A stretch of 51,804 nt of DNA from an uncultured Micrococcales bacterium (GCA_903887175.1 CAISOV010000066.1:1-51804); one strand, 5' to 3'. Positions 20,832 to 33,103 are shown, counted from the first letter of the stretch. Notes: a model not told the origin generated them from the letters alone. Made by a program: numbers and translations.

Positions 20832-23543
20832 ATGAACTCTAACGCCAAGCCTACTCTTCTGTTGATTGACGGTCACTCGTTAGCGTTTCGAGCCTTTTAT
20901 GCTCTGAGCCCCGACAGCTTTCGCACGCCAGACGGCCAGCACACCAACGCGGTGCACGGCTTCATCTCGATGCTGCTAAACATTCTTTCGGCTGAAAAAC
21001 CTACCCACTTGGCTGTAGCTTTCGACATTTCGAGAAGCTCTTTTCGCACCGAGGTTTACCCGGAATATAAAGGCACCCGAGGCGAGACCCCGCCAGAGTT
21101 TAATGGTCAAACTGAGTTGCTGCGCGAAGCTCTCGCAGCCATGAACATTCACACCTTAACTCGCGAAAACTACGAGGCCGACGATATTTTGGCAAGCCTG
21201 GCAGATCAGGGGGCCGCGGCCGGCTATAACGTGTTTGTGGTTTCTGGCGACCGCGACACTTTTCAACTAATTGGCGATTCAACGACCATTCTGTACCCCG
21301 TCAAAGGTGTGTTGAATTTAGCGCGCATGGATGACACCGCAGTGCGCGAAAAATACGCGGTAGCTGCCAAAAATTATCCTGATCTTGCGGCTCTCGTTGG
21401 CGAGACTAGTGACAACCTGCCAGGAATTCCGGGTGTCGGGCCAAAAACTGCTGCCAAGTGGTTGCAGGAATATGGCTCACTGCAAGCCATATTTGACTCG
21501 GCCGACGAGATCAAAGGCAAAGTTGGCGAAAGCCTGCGCGAGCACATGCAGCTGGCAGTTCGCAACCGTCAACTCAACCATCTGGTGCGTGACCTTGAAT
21601 TTGACTTTGGTTTCGACGACCTAAAACTCGGCGCAGTCGATGAATCTAAAGTGCGCGAAGTTTTTGCAAAGTTGCACTTCAAATCGCTTACCGAACGGGT
21701 TTTGCGCCTGCGCGGGGCTAGCGGCAGCCAAACCGCCAACTCACCAAGCGACGCTGAAAGCAGCTCGTGGGTAGAAGACGTTGCAAGTGCTGCAGAGCAG
21801 TCGCCAAGCCGCATGGCCGCGCTAAACCTGCCTGCAACACCAACTCCTAAAGTCGTTGATTTTGCGGCTTTAACCGAGTTTTTGACAGCCGAGAAGGGCA
21901 CCTTAGGTCTTGCAATAGCCTCAGATTTAGCTGGCTTTGCGGTGGCCACCGAAACTCAGGTGTTGACCTGGCTGCCCGCAAACCCTGCAGAGTTGATTGC
22001 CAAGCTCGGTGCCTGGCTGGCTGATGAGAACGCCTCTAAGGCAGTATTTGATGGCAAAAACCTTACGCGCCGGCTACTTGGCGCCGGCGCAAAATTAGCC
22101 GGAGCCAACTATGACGGTCTGCTGCTTAGCTATTTGCTAAACCCGCTTAGCCGCACCTATTCGCTTGACGATCTGGTTACTGAGCATCTAGGCATCGAAG
22201 TGTCTCGCGCTGACACTAATCAACTTGTGCCCGAAGAAACCGAAACTTTTGGCCTAGACGCCTGGTTGGCTTTGGTGCTGGCTGAACAGACTCACAAGCT
22301 GGTTGAAGAGCAAGACCAACTTCGGGCCTACAGCCAAGTTGACTTGCCAACCAACTCAACTCTTGCCCGCATGGAACATCTTGGGGTGAGCGTTGACACC
22401 GTCAAACTTGAAGCACTCTTTGACCGCCTAACAGGCGAAGTGGCTGCAGCCTCGCAGGCTGCCTATGACCTAATTGGCCACGAGATTAACCTGGCATCAC
22501 CAAAGCAGCTGCAAACCGTGCTTTTCGAAGAGCTCGGAATGACCGGCACAAAAGCTGTGAAAACAGGTTTTAGCACAAACGCTGAGGCTCTAACGACGTT
22601 GTTCGAGCAAACCGGGCATCCGTTCTTAGAGCGCTTGCTAGAGCACCGCGAAGTCAGCAAGATTCGCCAAATAGTCGAGACTCTTTTGAAAGCTGTTGAG
22701 CCTGACGGGCGCATTCACACCAACTATGGCCAAACCGGCACCAGCACTGGGCGCCTTTCAAGCGATAACCCAAACCTGCAAAACATTCCGATTCGCAGTG
22801 AACGAGGGCGCGAAATTCGAGACGCATTCGTATTTGGCAAAGGTTTTGAAACCCTCTTGACCGCCGACTATTCACAAATCGAGATGCGCATTTTGGCTCA
22901 CCTCGCCGCCGATGATGGCCTTATTGAAGCTTTTAAAACCGGTGAAGACCTTCACAGGTTTGTCGGCTCACGCATTTTTGGTGTGCCACCAACCGAAGTG
23001 ACCTCAGCCATGCGCTCTAAAGTGAAAGCTATGAGCTATGGCTTGGTTTATGGGCTCAGCGAATATGGTTTGGCTAAGCAACTTCGAATGAGCAACGGTG
23101 AGGCAAAGCAGCTAATGGCTGACTATTTTGCGCGATTCGGGGGAGTACGAAGCTATTTGGCGCGTGTAGTAGACGAGGCTAAAACCATCGGATACACCGT
23201 AACCACTTTTGGTCGACGCCGCCCATTCGACGACCTGAACAGCAAGATCTTTCAAATTCGTGAAAACGCCCGTCGCGCAGCACTAAACGCGCCGATTCAA
23301 GGCACCGCTGCCGATATCATGAAACTGGCAATGACCAAAATTGATCAAGCCATGCAAGCCGATGGCCTAAAGAGCCAGATGTTGCTTCAGGTTCACGATG
23401 AGCTGGTTTTTGAGGTTGCGCCCGGTGAGCTTGAGGCGTTGAAAGCATTGGTAATCGACAAAATGTCTAACGTAGTTGAACTTTCGGTGCCGCTAGAAGT
23501 TCAAATAGGTGTTGGGTCGAGCTGGGATGCAGCCGGTCACTGA
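20832..23543 (+). CDS. polA: DNA polymerase I
   Basis: 5'-nuclease LLIDGHSLAFRAFYAL; polymerase LTADYSQIEMRILAHLA, YGLVYGLSEYGLA, QVHDELVFEV. Confidence 0.97.
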   Translation: MNSNAKPTLLLIDGHSLAFRAFYALSPDSFRTPDGQHTNAVHGFISMLLNILSAEKPTHLAVAFDISRSSFRTEVYPEYKGTRGETPPEFNGQTELLREALAAMNIHTLTRENYEADDILASLADQGAAAGYNVFVVSGDRDTFQLIGDSTTILYPVKGVLNLARMDDTAVREKYAVAAKNYPDLAALVGETSDNLPGIPGVGPKTAAKWLQEYGSLQAIFDSADEIKGKVGESLREHMQLAVRNRQLNHLVRDLEFDFGFDDLKLGAVDESKVREVFAKLHFKSLTERVLRLRGASGSQTANSPSDAESSSWVEDVASAAEQSPSRMAALNLPATPTPKVVDFAALTEFLTAEKGTLGLAIASDLAGFAVATETQVLTWLPANPAELIAKLGAWLADENASKAVFDGKNLTRRLLGAGAKLAGANYDGLLLSYLLNPLSRTYSLDDLVTEHLGIEVSRADTNQLVPEETETFGLDAWLALVLAEQTHKLVEEQDQLRAYSQVDLPTNSTLARMEHLGVSVDTVKLEALFDRLTGEVAAASQAAYDLIGHEINLASPKQLQTVLFEELGMTGTKAVKTGFSTNAEALTTLFEQTGHPFLERLLEHREVSKIRQIVETLLKAVEPDGRIHTNYGQTGTSTGRLSSDNPNLQNIPIRSERGREIRDAFVFGKGFETLLTADYSQIEMRILAHLAADDGLIEAFKTGEDLHRFVGSRIFGVPPTEVTSAMRSKVKAMSYGLVYGLSEYGLAKQLRMSNGEAKQLMADYFARFGGVRSYLARVVDEAKTIGYTVTTFGRRRPFDDLNSKIFQIRENARRAALNAPIQGTAADIMKLAMTKIDQAMQADGLKSQMLLQVHDELVFEVAPGELEALKALVIDKMSNVVELSVPLEVQIGVGSSWDAAGH

Positions 23544-23800
23544 TGCTTAGCCGTCAAGTAACAATCACTTCGCCCGATGGGCTGCACGCCAGACCTGCCA
23601 ACGAATTTGCCCGCTTAGCTGCCGGCGCGCCCGAAAGAGTTATGGTTTCTCGACCAGGTGAAAACAAAGTTCGCGGCGATAGCATGCTGTCGCTAATGAC
23701 TTTGGGCTTGCGCGGGGGCGAAACAGTAATCATTGAGATATCTGACGACTCTCAAGAAAGCTTGTTAGAGAAGCTAATTAGCCTATTATCGACTCACTAA
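23543..23800 (+). CDS. HPr-family phosphocarrier protein
   Basis: 85 aa; SPDGLHARPANEFARLA (His site) and RGDSMLSLMTLGLRGGE (Ser-site region); TGATG overlap with polA. Confidence 0.88.
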   Translation: MLSRQVTITSPDGLHARPANEFARLAAGAPERVMVSRPGENKVRGDSMLSLMTLGLRGGETVIIEISDDSQESLLEKLISLLSTH

Positions 23801-23898
23801 ACGGAGTAAGATTGAAAAGCGCGTTTGCGCAACCTTAATCCATTTGTTTCAGCAATTTGTTTTGCTGCGACCCGAGAAAAAAACGAGTAAACCTCCAT

Positions 23899-25377
23899 AT
23901 GACCACCACTACTAAAAAGCAGATTGCTGTTGACGACATCGGCTCTGCTGAAGACTTTCTAGCCGCTGTAGAAGCGACTCTAAAGTTCTTTAACGACGGC
24001 GACCTAATCAGCGGCATCGTTGTAAAAATTGACCGCGACGAAGTTTTGCTTGACGTCGGTTACAAAACTGAAGGTGTTATTCCTTCACGTGAACTTTCTA
24101 TTCGCCACGACGCAGACCCATCTGAGATCGTCAGCGTTGGCGACGCAGTTGAAGCCCTTGTTCTTCAGAAAGAAGACAAAGAAGGCCGCCTGATTCTAAG
24201 CAAGAAGCGCGCTCAGTACGAGCGCGCGTGGGGCGACGTTGAGAAGATCAAAGAGGCTGATGGCACGGTTACCGGTACTGTCATCGAAGTTGTTAAGGGT
24301 GGTCTGATTGTTGACATCGGCCTTCGTGGCTTCTTGCCTGCATCACTTATCGAGCTTCGTCGCGTTCGCGACCTAGGCCCATACCTTGGCCAGTCGGTCG
24401 AAGCCAAGATTCTTGAGCTAGACAAAAACCGCAACAACGTCGTGCTTTCACGCCGCGCCCTGCTTGAGCAGAGCCAGTCAGCTAGCCGCAGCACATTCTT
24501 GGCAGACCTTGCCAAGGGCCAGATTCGCACCGGTGTTGTTTCTTCGATCGTAAACTTTGGTGCTTTCATCGACCTTGGTGGCGTTGACGGTCTTGTTCAC
24601 GTTTCTGAACTCAGCTGGAAGCACATTGAGCACGCCAGCGAAGTTGTAGAAATCGGCCAAGAAGTCACCGTTGAGGTTCTTGAAGTTGACCAAGACCGTG
24701 AGCGTGTCTCACTGTCTCTAAAGGCAACTCAAGAAGACCCATGGCAGGTATTCGCTCGCACCCACGCAATCGGTCAGTACGCACCGGGCAAGGTCACCAA
24801 GTTGGTTCCTTTTGGTGCTTTCGTTCGCGTTGCAGATGGCATCGAGGGTCTAGTTCACATCTCAGAGCTGTCTTCAAAGCACATCGAACTAGCCGAGCAG
24901 GTCGTTTCGGTCAACCAAGATGTATTCGTGAAGGTAATCGACATCGATCTAGACCGTCGCCGCATTTCGCTTTCGCTCAAGCAGGCTAACGAAGAGGTCA
25001 ACCCAGAAGGCACTGAGTTCAACCCAGCGCTTTATGGCATGGCATCTGACTTTGATGACGCAGGCAACTACAAGTACCCAGAAGGTTTCGACTCGGCAAC
25101 TAACGAGTGGAAGGCCGGCTTCGAAGAAGCTCGCGCCAAGTGGGAACTTGAGTATGCCGAGGCACACGCTCGCTGGGAGGCTCACAAGAGCCAGGTTGCG
25201 GCAGCTAACGAGTTGGCAGCAAGCTTGCCAGACACCTCGGCAGCAGCAAGCGACCCAGCTGCCAGCGCAGCTTCAAGCTCAAGCTCAGCTGCATACAGCT
25301 CAGCCGAAGAGAAGGGCACACTAGCTGGCGATGAGTCACTAGCTGCACTTCGCGACAAGCTGAAGAGCGCTGAATAA
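23899..25377 (+). CDS. rpsA: 30S ribosomal protein S1
   Basis: Repeated S1 motifs (GFLPASL, GAFIDLGGVDGLVHVSELS, GAFVRVADGIEGLVHISELS); start ATG 23899 preferred over 23857. Confidence 0.96.
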   Translation: MTTTTKKQIAVDDIGSAEDFLAAVEATLKFFNDGDLISGIVVKIDRDEVLLDVGYKTEGVIPSRELSIRHDADPSEIVSVGDAVEALVLQKEDKEGRLILSKKRAQYERAWGDVEKIKEADGTVTGTVIEVVKGGLIVDIGLRGFLPASLIELRRVRDLGPYLGQSVEAKILELDKNRNNVVLSRRALLEQSQSASRSTFLADLAKGQIRTGVVSSIVNFGAFIDLGGVDGLVHVSELSWKHIEHASEVVEIGQEVTVEVLEVDQDRERVSLSLKATQEDPWQVFARTHAIGQYAPGKVTKLVPFGAFVRVADGIEGLVHISELSSKHIELAEQVVSVNQDVFVKVIDIDLDRRRISLSLKQANEEVNPEGTEFNPALYGMASDFDDAGNYKYPEGFDSATNEWKAGFEEARAKWELEYAEAHARWEAHKSQVAAANELAASLPDTSAAASDPAASAASSSSSAAYSSAEEKGTLAGDESLAALRDKLKSAE

Positions 25378-25402
25378 GCTTCTTGCTTAGAGAAAAAACT
25401 CT

Positions 25403-25438
25403 GAGAGGTCAGACTTCGGTCTGGCCTCTCTTTTTTTT
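25403..25438 (+). terminator. Intrinsic terminator downstream of rpsA
   Basis: GAGAGGTCAGAC-TTCG-GTCTGGCCTCTC followed by TTTTTTTT; 12-bp stem with one T:G wobble. Confidence 0.92.
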
Positions 25439-25510
25439 GTTCGCTTTTAGCATCGCCGCGCAATGCCTTCAGCAACCTAAATAGCAGTGGCTAGAAGTTA
25501 GGCTTAAAGC

Positions 25511-26128
25511 ATGTTTTTAGTTGGGCTAACCGGTGGCATTGCAGCCGGCAAATCAACCGTGGCAAGCCACTGGTCTGATTTGGGCGCAATTGAAATCGAC
25601 GCCGACCAAATCGCCCGCGACGTCGTTGCACCAGGCACCGCCGGGGCTAGCGCCGTGCGCCAAACTTTTGGCGACGGTGTGTTCAGCGATGGTGACGTTT
25701 TAGACCGCAAAGCCCTTGCTGCATTGATCTTTAACGACCCAGAAAAACGTGAGGCCCTCGAGGCAATCATTCATCCGCTGGTTCGTTCAGCCTCTCAAGC
25801 GGCAGTTGCTGCCGCGCCGCAAGATGCCATCGTGGTCTATAACGTGCCTCTTCTGGTCGAAGCTGGCGTTGACCTGCCCTTTGATTTTGTGGTGACAGTT
25901 GAAGCGCCACTCGATAAACAAATCGAACGCATGGTTACTCACCGAGCCATGACGGTTGAAGAAGCGAATGCTCGCATAGCCTCACAGGCAACCGCAGCTG
26001 CACGCGCAAACGCGGCCGATGCAATTCTGAGCTCAAACCAGACTATCGACTTGCTAATCAAAGACTCTGGCAAGCTCTGGTTCAAAATTGAGCAATTAGC
26101 TCACGCTAAACAAAAGGCTGGCAGCTAA
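25511..26128 (+). CDS. coaE: Dephospho-CoA kinase
   Basis: [51 protein letters not shown]. Confidence 0.95.
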   Translation: MFLVGLTGGIAAGKSTVASHWSDLGAIEIDADQIARDVVAPGTAGASAVRQTFGDGVFSDGDVLDRKALAALIFNDPEKREALEAIIHPLVRSASQAAVAAAPQDAIVVYNVPLLVEAGVDLPFDFVVTVEAPLDKQIERMVTHRAMTVEEANARIASQATAAARANAADAILSSNQTIDLLIKDSGKLWFKIEQLAHAKQKAGS

Positions 26129-28245
26129 TGGAGGCAACGCGCGCATTTGCCCCGTTCGAAGTTGTTAGCGAATACAAACCTTCTGGCGACCAGCCAACCG
26201 CGATTGCTGAGCTAACCAAGAGAATTAACAATGGCGAAACCGACGTTGTCTTGCTTGGTGCCACCGGAACAGGCAAGTCGGCAACCACTGCGTGGCTCGT
26301 AGAAGCGTTGCAGCGCCCCACCTTGGTTCTCGCGCACAACAAGACTTTGGCTGCCCAGCTGGTGCAAGAGTTTCGTTCGCTGCTGCCTAACAACGCCGTG
26401 GAATATTTCGTCAGCTATTACGAGTATTACCAACCCGAAGCATACGTGCCGCAGACTGACACATTTATTGAAAAAGACTCATCAATAAACTCTGAAGTTG
26501 AGCGCCTGCGATACAAAGCCACAATGAGCCTGCTAAGTCGCCGCGACGTAATCGTGGTCTCAACAGTCTCGTGCATATATGGCCTCGGTGCGCCAAAGGA
26601 ATACCTTGAGCAGAGCGTTGCGATTCAAGAGGGCGACAAAGTTGATCGCGACGATCTGATTCGCAAATTCGTTTCGATGCAATACAAGCGAAACGACATC
26701 GATTTTTCGCGCGGCAACTTTCGCGTCAAAGGCGACACTATCGAGATCATTCCGGTTTATGACGAACTTGCGGTTCGCATCGAAATGTTCGGCGATGAAA
26801 TCGAAGCGATTTATACGCTGCACCCATTGACCGGCGACATTGTTTCGCGCGAAAAAGCGATTGCGATTTTTCCGGCAAGCTATTACGTAGCCACGCCAGA
26901 ACGCATGGGTATCGCGATGGAAGAAATCGAAGCCGAAATGATTTCGAGAGTCAAAGAACTCGAGTTGCAGGGCAAGTTACTCGAAGCTCAGCGATTGAAA
27001 ATGCGCACAACTTTCGACCTAGAGATGATTCGAGAGCTCGGCTTTTGCTCAGGAATCGAAAATTATTCGAGCTACATCGACGGTCGCGAACCTGGCACTG
27101 CGCCAAGCTGCCTGCTTGACTATTTTCCCGAAGATTTTCTAATGGTGATCGACGAATCACACGTGACCGTGCCTCAAATCGGCGCAATGTATGAAGGCGA
27201 TGCCAGCCGCAAGCGAACCCTTGTTGAACACGGTTTTCGTTTGCCCAGCGCCATGGATAACCGCCCACTCAAATTCGCCGAGTTTAAAGAGCGAGTCGGG
27301 CAAACCGTTTATCTTTCGGCGACCCCTGGCAAATACGAAATGGCTCTAGTTGATGGGGTAGTGGAGCAGATTATTCGACCAACGGGGCTTATCGACCCCA
27401 AAGTCGTGATCAAGCCAATCAAGGGGCAAATCGATGATCTGCTCGAAGAGATTCGCGTTCGGGCAGCTAAAGATGAGCGTGTGCTCGTCACGACACTGAC
27501 CAAAAAGATGGCCGAAGAGCTCACCGAATTTTTAACCGAAGCCGGTGTTCGCGTGCGATATCTGCACAGCGACGTCGACACCCTTCGTCGTGTTGAGTTG
27601 TTGCGAGAGTTGCGCCAAGGTGTGTTTGACGTGCTAATCGGCATCAACCTGCTGCGTGAAGGGCTCGACCTGCCCGAGGTTTCGCTAGTTTCTATTCTTG
27701 ACGCCGACAAAGAGGGTTTCTTGCGCTCGACCACGTCGCTGATTCAAACGATTGGTCGCGCAGCCCGCAATGTTAGCGGCGAAGTGCACATGTATGCCGA
27801 CCGCATCACTGACTCGATGGCTCGCGCAATTGACGAAACCAATCGCCGTCGCGAAAAGCAGGTTGCCTACAATTTTGAACGCGGACTTGACCCGCAGCCG
27901 TTGCGCAAAAAAATCAGTGACATCACCGATGACATTTTGCGTGAAGAGCAAGACACGGCTGAACTGATCGAGCAGGCGCAAAGCAACCGCCGAGGCAAGT
28001 CGAGCAAAAACGCCGCAAAACAACAAACGGCAACCACTGGCAAACGCGGAGAAGACAGCATGCGGGGCCGCCCCGGCATCGCAGGCCTGGCCTATGACGA
28101 AATATTGTCGGTTGTTATTGATCTCGATGAGCAAATGAAACTGGCGGCATCCGAACTCAAATTTGAGCTTGCGGCGCGTTTGCGAGACGAAATAAGCGAA
28201 CTTAAACATGAACTTCGGCAAATCGAAAAAGCTGGACACATTTAA
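26128..28245 (+). CDS. uvrB: UvrABC excision nuclease subunit B
   Basis: [71 protein letters not shown]-terminal UVR motif. Confidence 0.97.
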   Translation: MEATRAFAPFEVVSEYKPSGDQPTAIAELTKRINNGETDVVLLGATGTGKSATTAWLVEALQRPTLVLAHNKTLAAQLVQEFRSLLPNNAVEYFVSYYEYYQPEAYVPQTDTFIEKDSSINSEVERLRYKATMSLLSRRDVIVVSTVSCIYGLGAPKEYLEQSVAIQEGDKVDRDDLIRKFVSMQYKRNDIDFSRGNFRVKGDTIEIIPVYDELAVRIEMFGDEIEAIYTLHPLTGDIVSREKAIAIFPASYYVATPERMGIAMEEIEAEMISRVKELELQGKLLEAQRLKMRTTFDLEMIRELGFCSGIENYSSYIDGREPGTAPSCLLDYFPEDFLMVIDESHVTVPQIGAMYEGDASRKRTLVEHGFRLPSAMDNRPLKFAEFKERVGQTVYLSATPGKYEMALVDGVVEQIIRPTGLIDPKVVIKPIKGQIDDLLEEIRVRAAKDERVLVTTLTKKMAEELTEFLTEAGVRVRYLHSDVDTLRRVELLRELRQGVFDVLIGINLLREGLDLPEVSLVSILDADKEGFLRSTTSLIQTIGRAARNVSGEVHMYADRITDSMARAIDETNRRREKQVAYNFERGLDPQPLRKKISDITDDILREEQDTAELIEQAQSNRRGKSSKNAAKQQTATTGKRGEDSMRGRPGIAGLAYDEILSVVIDLDEQMKLAASELKFELAARLRDEISELKHELRQIEKAGHI

Positions 28246-28293
28246 AAACTCTCACCTGTTCACATGCTTAAAAACCATAGTTAGGCTTTTCTA

Positions 28294-31161
28294 ATGACTA
28301 TCACCAACATTCACCACGAGAACAAGCTCATTATCAAGGGTGCGCGAGTTCACAACCTCAAGAACATCAACCTTGAAGTTCCGCGTGATTCGATGGTAGT
28401 TTTCACTGGCTTGAGCGGTTCAGGAAAATCATCGCTAGCTTTTGACACCATTTTTGCTGAAGGGCAGCGTCGCTATGTCGAAAGCTTGTCTGCCTATGCC
28501 CGCCAATTTTTGGGGCAAGTCGACCGCCCTGATGTTGACTTTATTGAAGGGCTAAGCCCCGCTGTTTCGATTGACCAAAAGTCAACCAACCGCAACCCCC
28601 GCTCCACAGTTGGCACAATCACCGAAATTCACGATTATTTGAGATTGCTTTGGGCTCGAATCGGCGTGCCATATTGCGCTGAGTGTGGCGAGAAAATCAT
28701 AAAGCAGTCACCTCAACAAATCGTTGACCAAATTCTCGAGCTGCCAGAAGGCACTCGGTTTCAGGTACTTGCTCAGTTGGTTGATCAAAAAAAGGGCGAG
28801 TTTGTCGACCTTTTTAAAGATCTCGTTTCGCAAGGCTATGCACGCGCCGTGGTTGACGGCGAAATTGTGACGCTAGCCGATGCCAAGCCTCTCAAGAAGA
28901 CTTTCAAACATGACATTTCAGTGGTTGTTGACCGTTTGGTGGCAAAAGCTGACATGGTTGGGCGACTAACAGACTCTGTCGAAACAGCTCTCAAGCTGGC
29001 AGGTGGCCGCATTGTCGTCGACTTTGTCGACCTTGAAGTTGGCGCGGCAGGCAAAACTCGTGTTTTTAGTGAGAAACTGTCTTGCCCAAATGAGCATGCG
29101 CTTTCGTTAACCGAGATTGAACCTCGCACTTTCTCTTTCAACGCTCCTTTCGGTGCCTGCCAAGCCTGTAGCGGTTTAGGCACCAAGATGTCGGTCGATG
29201 GCGAGCTTGTGATTGGCGACCCTGATGCCAGCATCAACCAGGGAGTTATTTTGCCTTGGTCAACTCAGGGCAAGGGTTTATTTCACTATTTTTCAAGAAT
29301 GCTCGAAGGTTTGGCCAGCGATCTCGAGTTTTCGCTCGACACTCCTTGGAACCAACTGCCCGAAGAGGTGCAGCAGGCTGTTTTGCTTGGAAACAACTTT
29401 GACGTTCAGGTTAAGTGGAAGAACAAATACGGTCGCGAGTTGCGCTACACCACCGGCTTCGAGGGCGTTCTAAGTTACATCGAACGCAAATACCTCGAAT
29501 CAGAGCTGGGCTATGCACGTGAGCGCTGGTCAGGCTTCTTGCGTGAGGTTGCTTGCCCAGACTGTGAAGGCGCTCGACTTCGCCCTGAAGTTCTTGCTGT
29601 CAAAGTTGCCGAAACGTCGATAGCCGATGTTGCTCGCATGAGCCTCGGCAAGGCTGTGGAGTTTTTCGAAGGTCTGACTCTCGATGAGCGCGACGTGAAA
29701 ATCGGCGCTCAGGTGCTGCGCGAGATTCGCGCAAGACTCGACTTTTTGATGGCAGTTGGGCTCGATTATTTGAGTCTTGAGCGCGCTGCCGGCACGCTTT
29801 CTGGCGGCGAAGCACAGCGCATTCGCCTTGCCACCCAAATCGGCTCAGGTCTAACCGGCGTGCTATATGTGCTTGATGAGCCGAGCATTGGCTTGCACCA
29901 GCGTGACAACCGTCGCCTCATCGACACGTTGATCAAGCTGCGAGACCTTGGCAACACACTGCTGGTTGTTGAGCACGACGAAGACACCATCAAGGCAAGT
30001 GATTGGGTCGTCGACATTGGTCCGGGTGCTGGTGTGAACGGCGGCGAAGTTGTGCACAGCGGCCCTTATGAGGCTTTGCTCACCAATCAACAATCAATCA
30101 CGGGTGCTTTCCTTTCGGGGCGTGAGTCGATTGCCACACCAGCTAAGCGTCGCCCGATTGATCGCAATCGCATCATCAAGGTTGTCGGTGCGCGCGAAAA
30201 TAACTTGAAAAATGTCGACGTTGAGTTTCCGCTGGGCACTTTCACGGCGGTGACAGGAGTCAGCGGTTCAGGCAAGTCTTCACTGGTTAATGACGTGCTG
30301 TACGAGGTGCTCGCCAACGCGCTAAACGGAGCCAAGGGTGTCGCCGGTCGCCATACGCGAATTGAAGGTCTTGAGCAGCTCGATAAGGTTGTTCACGTTG
30401 ACCAAAACCCAATTGGCCGAACACCAAGATCAAACCCGGCAACCTATACGGGCGTTTTTGATAACATTCGCAAGTTATTTGCCGACACTCAAGAATCAAA
30501 AGCGCGCGGATACCAGCAGGGTCGTTTCAGCTTCAATGTGAAGGGTGGTCGCTGTGAGAGTTGCAGTGGCGATGGCACGTTAAAGATTGAAATGAACTTT
30601 TTGCCCGACGTTTATGTGGCTTGCGAAGTTTGCCACGGAGCCCGCTATAACCGTGAGACTTTGCAAGTTCTTTATAAGGGAAAAAGCATTGCCGAAGTGC
30701 TTGAAATGCCAATCGCTGAAGCGGCCGAATTCTTCGCACCGATTTCTTCGATTGCACGCTTTTTGGTTACTTTGGTTGACGTTGGGCTTGGTTATGTTCG
30801 ACTCGGGCAAAGCGCAACCACGCTTTCGGGTGGCGAAGCCCAACGAGTCAAGTTGGCTACCGAGTTGCAGCGTCGCTCTTATGGGCGCACAATCTATGTC
30901 TTAGACGAGCCGACCACCGGCTTGCACTTCGAAGACGTGCGCAAGCTGCTTTTGGTTTTGAACGGACTAGTTGAAAAGGGCAACACGGTAATCGTGATTG
31001 AACACAACTTAGATGTAATCAAGAGCGCTGACTGGGTGATTGACCTTGGCCCAGAAGGCGGTTCAGGCGGTGGCGAAATCATCGCGATTGGAACGCCTGA
31101 GCAAGTGGCAAAGAACTCAAAGAGCTTCACTGGCAAATTTTTATCTGAGGTCTTGGCTTAA
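28294..31161 (+). CDS. uvrA: UvrABC excision nuclease subunit A
   Basis: [54 protein letters not shown], two ABC signature regions ([20 protein letters not shown]), zinc CxxC motifs. Confidence 0.98.
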   Translation: MTITNIHHENKLIIKGARVHNLKNINLEVPRDSMVVFTGLSGSGKSSLAFDTIFAEGQRRYVESLSAYARQFLGQVDRPDVDFIEGLSPAVSIDQKSTNRNPRSTVGTITEIHDYLRLLWARIGVPYCAECGEKIIKQSPQQIVDQILELPEGTRFQVLAQLVDQKKGEFVDLFKDLVSQGYARAVVDGEIVTLADAKPLKKTFKHDISVVVDRLVAKADMVGRLTDSVETALKLAGGRIVVDFVDLEVGAAGKTRVFSEKLSCPNEHALSLTEIEPRTFSFNAPFGACQACSGLGTKMSVDGELVIGDPDASINQGVILPWSTQGKGLFHYFSRMLEGLASDLEFSLDTPWNQLPEEVQQAVLLGNNFDVQVKWKNKYGRELRYTTGFEGVLSYIERKYLESELGYARERWSGFLREVACPDCEGARLRPEVLAVKVAETSIADVARMSLGKAVEFFEGLTLDERDVKIGAQVLREIRARLDFLMAVGLDYLSLERAAGTLSGGEAQRIRLATQIGSGLTGVLYVLDEPSIGLHQRDNRRLIDTLIKLRDLGNTLLVVEHDEDTIKASDWVVDIGPGAGVNGGEVVHSGPYEALLTNQQSITGAFLSGRESIATPAKRRPIDRNRIIKVVGARENNLKNVDVEFPLGTFTAVTGVSGSGKSSLVNDVLYEVLANALNGAKGVAGRHTRIEGLEQLDKVVHVDQNPIGRTPRSNPATYTGVFDNIRKLFADTQESKARGYQQGRFSFNVKGGRCESCSGDGTLKIEMNFLPDVYVACEVCHGARYNRETLQVLYKGKSIAEVLEMPIAEAAEFFAPISSIARFLVTLVDVGLGYVRLGQSATTLSGGEAQRVKLATELQRRSYGRTIYVLDEPTTGLHFEDVRKLLLVLNGLVEKGNTVIVIEHNLDVIKSADWVIDLGPEGGSGGGEIIAIGTPEQVAKNSKSFTGKFLSEVLA

Positions 31162-31183
31162 CTAGCCAAAAAGAGAAACTTCG

Positions 31184-33103
31184 ATGGCCGACGAGCTTTG
31201 GTTTAGACCTAAAACCAGCGATATTCCCACTGAACCCGGGGTTTATCGATGGTTCGATGCCGATGGGCGAGTGCTCTATGTTGGCAAGGCTAAAAACCTG
31301 CGGGCCCGACTGAGCAACTACTTCGGCCCGCTCGAGAGCCTGCACGAACGAACGCGACGCATGGTCACATCTGCCGCCGACGTCAAATGGGTGATTGTTA
31401 ACAGCGAGTTTGAAGCGTTGCAACTTGAATTCACCTGGATCAAAGAATTCAACCCGCCGTTCAACGTGCAATTTAGAGATGACAAAAGTTATCCGTACCT
31501 TGCCGTGACACTGGGCGATGAAGTGCCTAGGGCGCTGATTACACGCAATCGCGACATAAAGGGTGCAAAATACTTCGGGCCCTACACTCAGGCCTGGGCG
31601 GTGCGTGAGACCCTTGACGTCTTGTTGAAGGTTTACCCGGTTCGCACCTGCTCAACCGGAATCTATCAGCGAGCCAAGCGTGAAAAGCGCGCCTGCCTGC
31701 TTGGTGACATCGGCAAATGTGCGGCTCCGTGCATCGAACGTGTTACACCGCCGGAACACAAGGCCATCGCAAGACAGTTCGTTGATTTCATGGGCGGCGC
31801 CGACACCGAACACGTGGCAACGCTGAGAACCAAAATGGCAGAAGCCTCTGAAGCCCAAAATTATGAACTTGCAGCCAGGCTGCGTGACAACATAATCGCG
31901 CTTGAAACTGTGCTCGAGAAAAGTGTGGTGGTTTTCAACGACCAAACCGATGCTGACCTATTTGGCGTAGCCGACGACGAGCTCGCCGCGGCCGTGAGCC
32001 AATTCATCGTTCGCGGCGGCCGAATTCGTGGTGTGCGAGGTTGGGTTGTCGACAAAGAACTAGAGCGAGACCTGCCCGAACTTGTTGAATATGTTTTGCA
32101 AAATAGTTACGGCGACACGGCCCGCGCCGACGAGAACCGCGAAGATGCCAGTCGCGCACCAGGTCAAGTCGGTAACGATTCGATTCCCAAAGAGATTCTC
32201 GTGCCCATTTTGCCGAGCGACAACGAGGCACTCACGCAGTGGCTCAGCAATCTAAGAGGGACCAAAGTCGAGATTCGTGTTGCACAGCGAGGCGACAAAG
32301 CCGCCTTGGCTAAAACTGCTGAGGCCAATGCCAAGCATGCGCTAATGCTCTACAAAACCAAACGCAGCACAGATTTTGTAGCACGCGCCGATGCGCTTAG
32401 CGGCATTCAATCAGCCCTGAACTTACCCACTGCTCCACTTAGAATCGAGTGCTTTGACGTTTCGCACCTTGGCGGCACCGGGGTAGTGGCATCGATGGTG
32501 GTATTCGAAGACGGGTTGCCTAAAAAGGACCACTATCGACGTTTCAGCATTGAGAACACAACTGATGACACCGAATCGATCTATCAAGTTGTGAGTCGCA
32601 GATTGAAATACCTTGCCACCGATGACGAAACCAAAACCGCTGACGGAACCGTTAGCAAGTTTGCTTATCGACCTGGACTGCTTTTAGTTGACGGCGGCGA
32701 ACCACAGGTGAATGCTGCAGCGCGTGCGTTGCGCGACTCGGGAGTCAAAGACATCGCGATTGCCGGAATCGCTAAACGCCTCGAAGAGATTTGGTTGCCG
32801 GGCGAGGCGTATCCGGTGATTTTGCCTAGAAATGCCAACGAACTTTTTTTGATTCAGCGCATTCGAGACGAAGCTCACCGTTTTGCAATCACCTATCAAA
32901 GAGAAAAACGCTCGAGCGCGATCGCATCAACCCTGCAAGATATTTCAGGTCTTGGCGAAAAACGGGTGCGCGCACTTTTGAAGCACTTTGGTTCAGCTAA
33001 ACGTTTGCGACTAGCCACCCAGGGTGAGATTGCCCAAGTTGCAGGAATCGGTGACGTGCTAGCGGCAGTAATAGTTGAAAGCCTTCAGGCCGAACAACCC
33101 TAA
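31184..33103 (+). CDS. uvrC: UvrABC excision nuclease subunit C
   Basis: GIY-YIG region [53 protein letters not shown]-terminal HhH. Confidence 0.97.
   Translation: MADELWFRPKTSDIPTEPGVYRWFDADGRVLYVGKAKNLRARLSNYFGPLESLHERTRRMVTSAADVKWVIVNSEFEALQLEFTWIKEFNPPFNVQFRDDKSYPYLAVTLGDEVPRALITRNRDIKGAKYFGPYTQAWAVRETLDVLLKVYPVRTCSTGIYQRAKREKRACLLGDIGKCAAPCIERVTPPEHKAIARQFVDFMGGADTEHVATLRTKMAEASEAQNYELAARLRDNIIALETVLEKSVVVFNDQTDADLFGVADDELAAAVSQFIVRGGRIRGVRGWVVDKELERDLPELVEYVLQNSYGDTARADENREDASRAPGQVGNDSIPKEILVPILPSDNEALTQWLSNLRGTKVEIRVAQRGDKAALAKTAEANAKHALMLYKTKRSTDFVARADALSGIQSALNLPTAPLRIECFDVSHLGGTGVVASMVVFEDGLPKKDHYRRFSIENTTDDTESIYQVVSRRLKYLATDDETKTADGTVSKFAYRPGLLLVDGGEPQVNAAARALRDSGVKDIAIAGIAKRLEEIWLPGEAYPVILPRNANELFLIQRIRDEAHRFAITYQREKRSSAIASTLQDISGLGEKRVRALLKHFGSAKRLRLATQGEIAQVAGIGDVLAAVIVESLQAEQP

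Noticed and set aside
25180-25377. Repetitive AGCTCA-like stretch near the 3' end of rpsA
   Set aside because: Explained by Ser/Ala codons in the disordered S1 C-terminal tail; not a repeat array.
27685-28239. 184-aa minus-strand ORF opposite uvrB
   Set aside because: Lies wholly antisense to the confidently identified uvrB C-terminal coding region; no recognisable family; probable shadow ORF.
28246-28293. Possible LexA/SOS box upstream of uvrA (CACCTGTTCACATG)
   Set aside because: Has a GTTC half-site but no matching GAAC half at the expected spacing.
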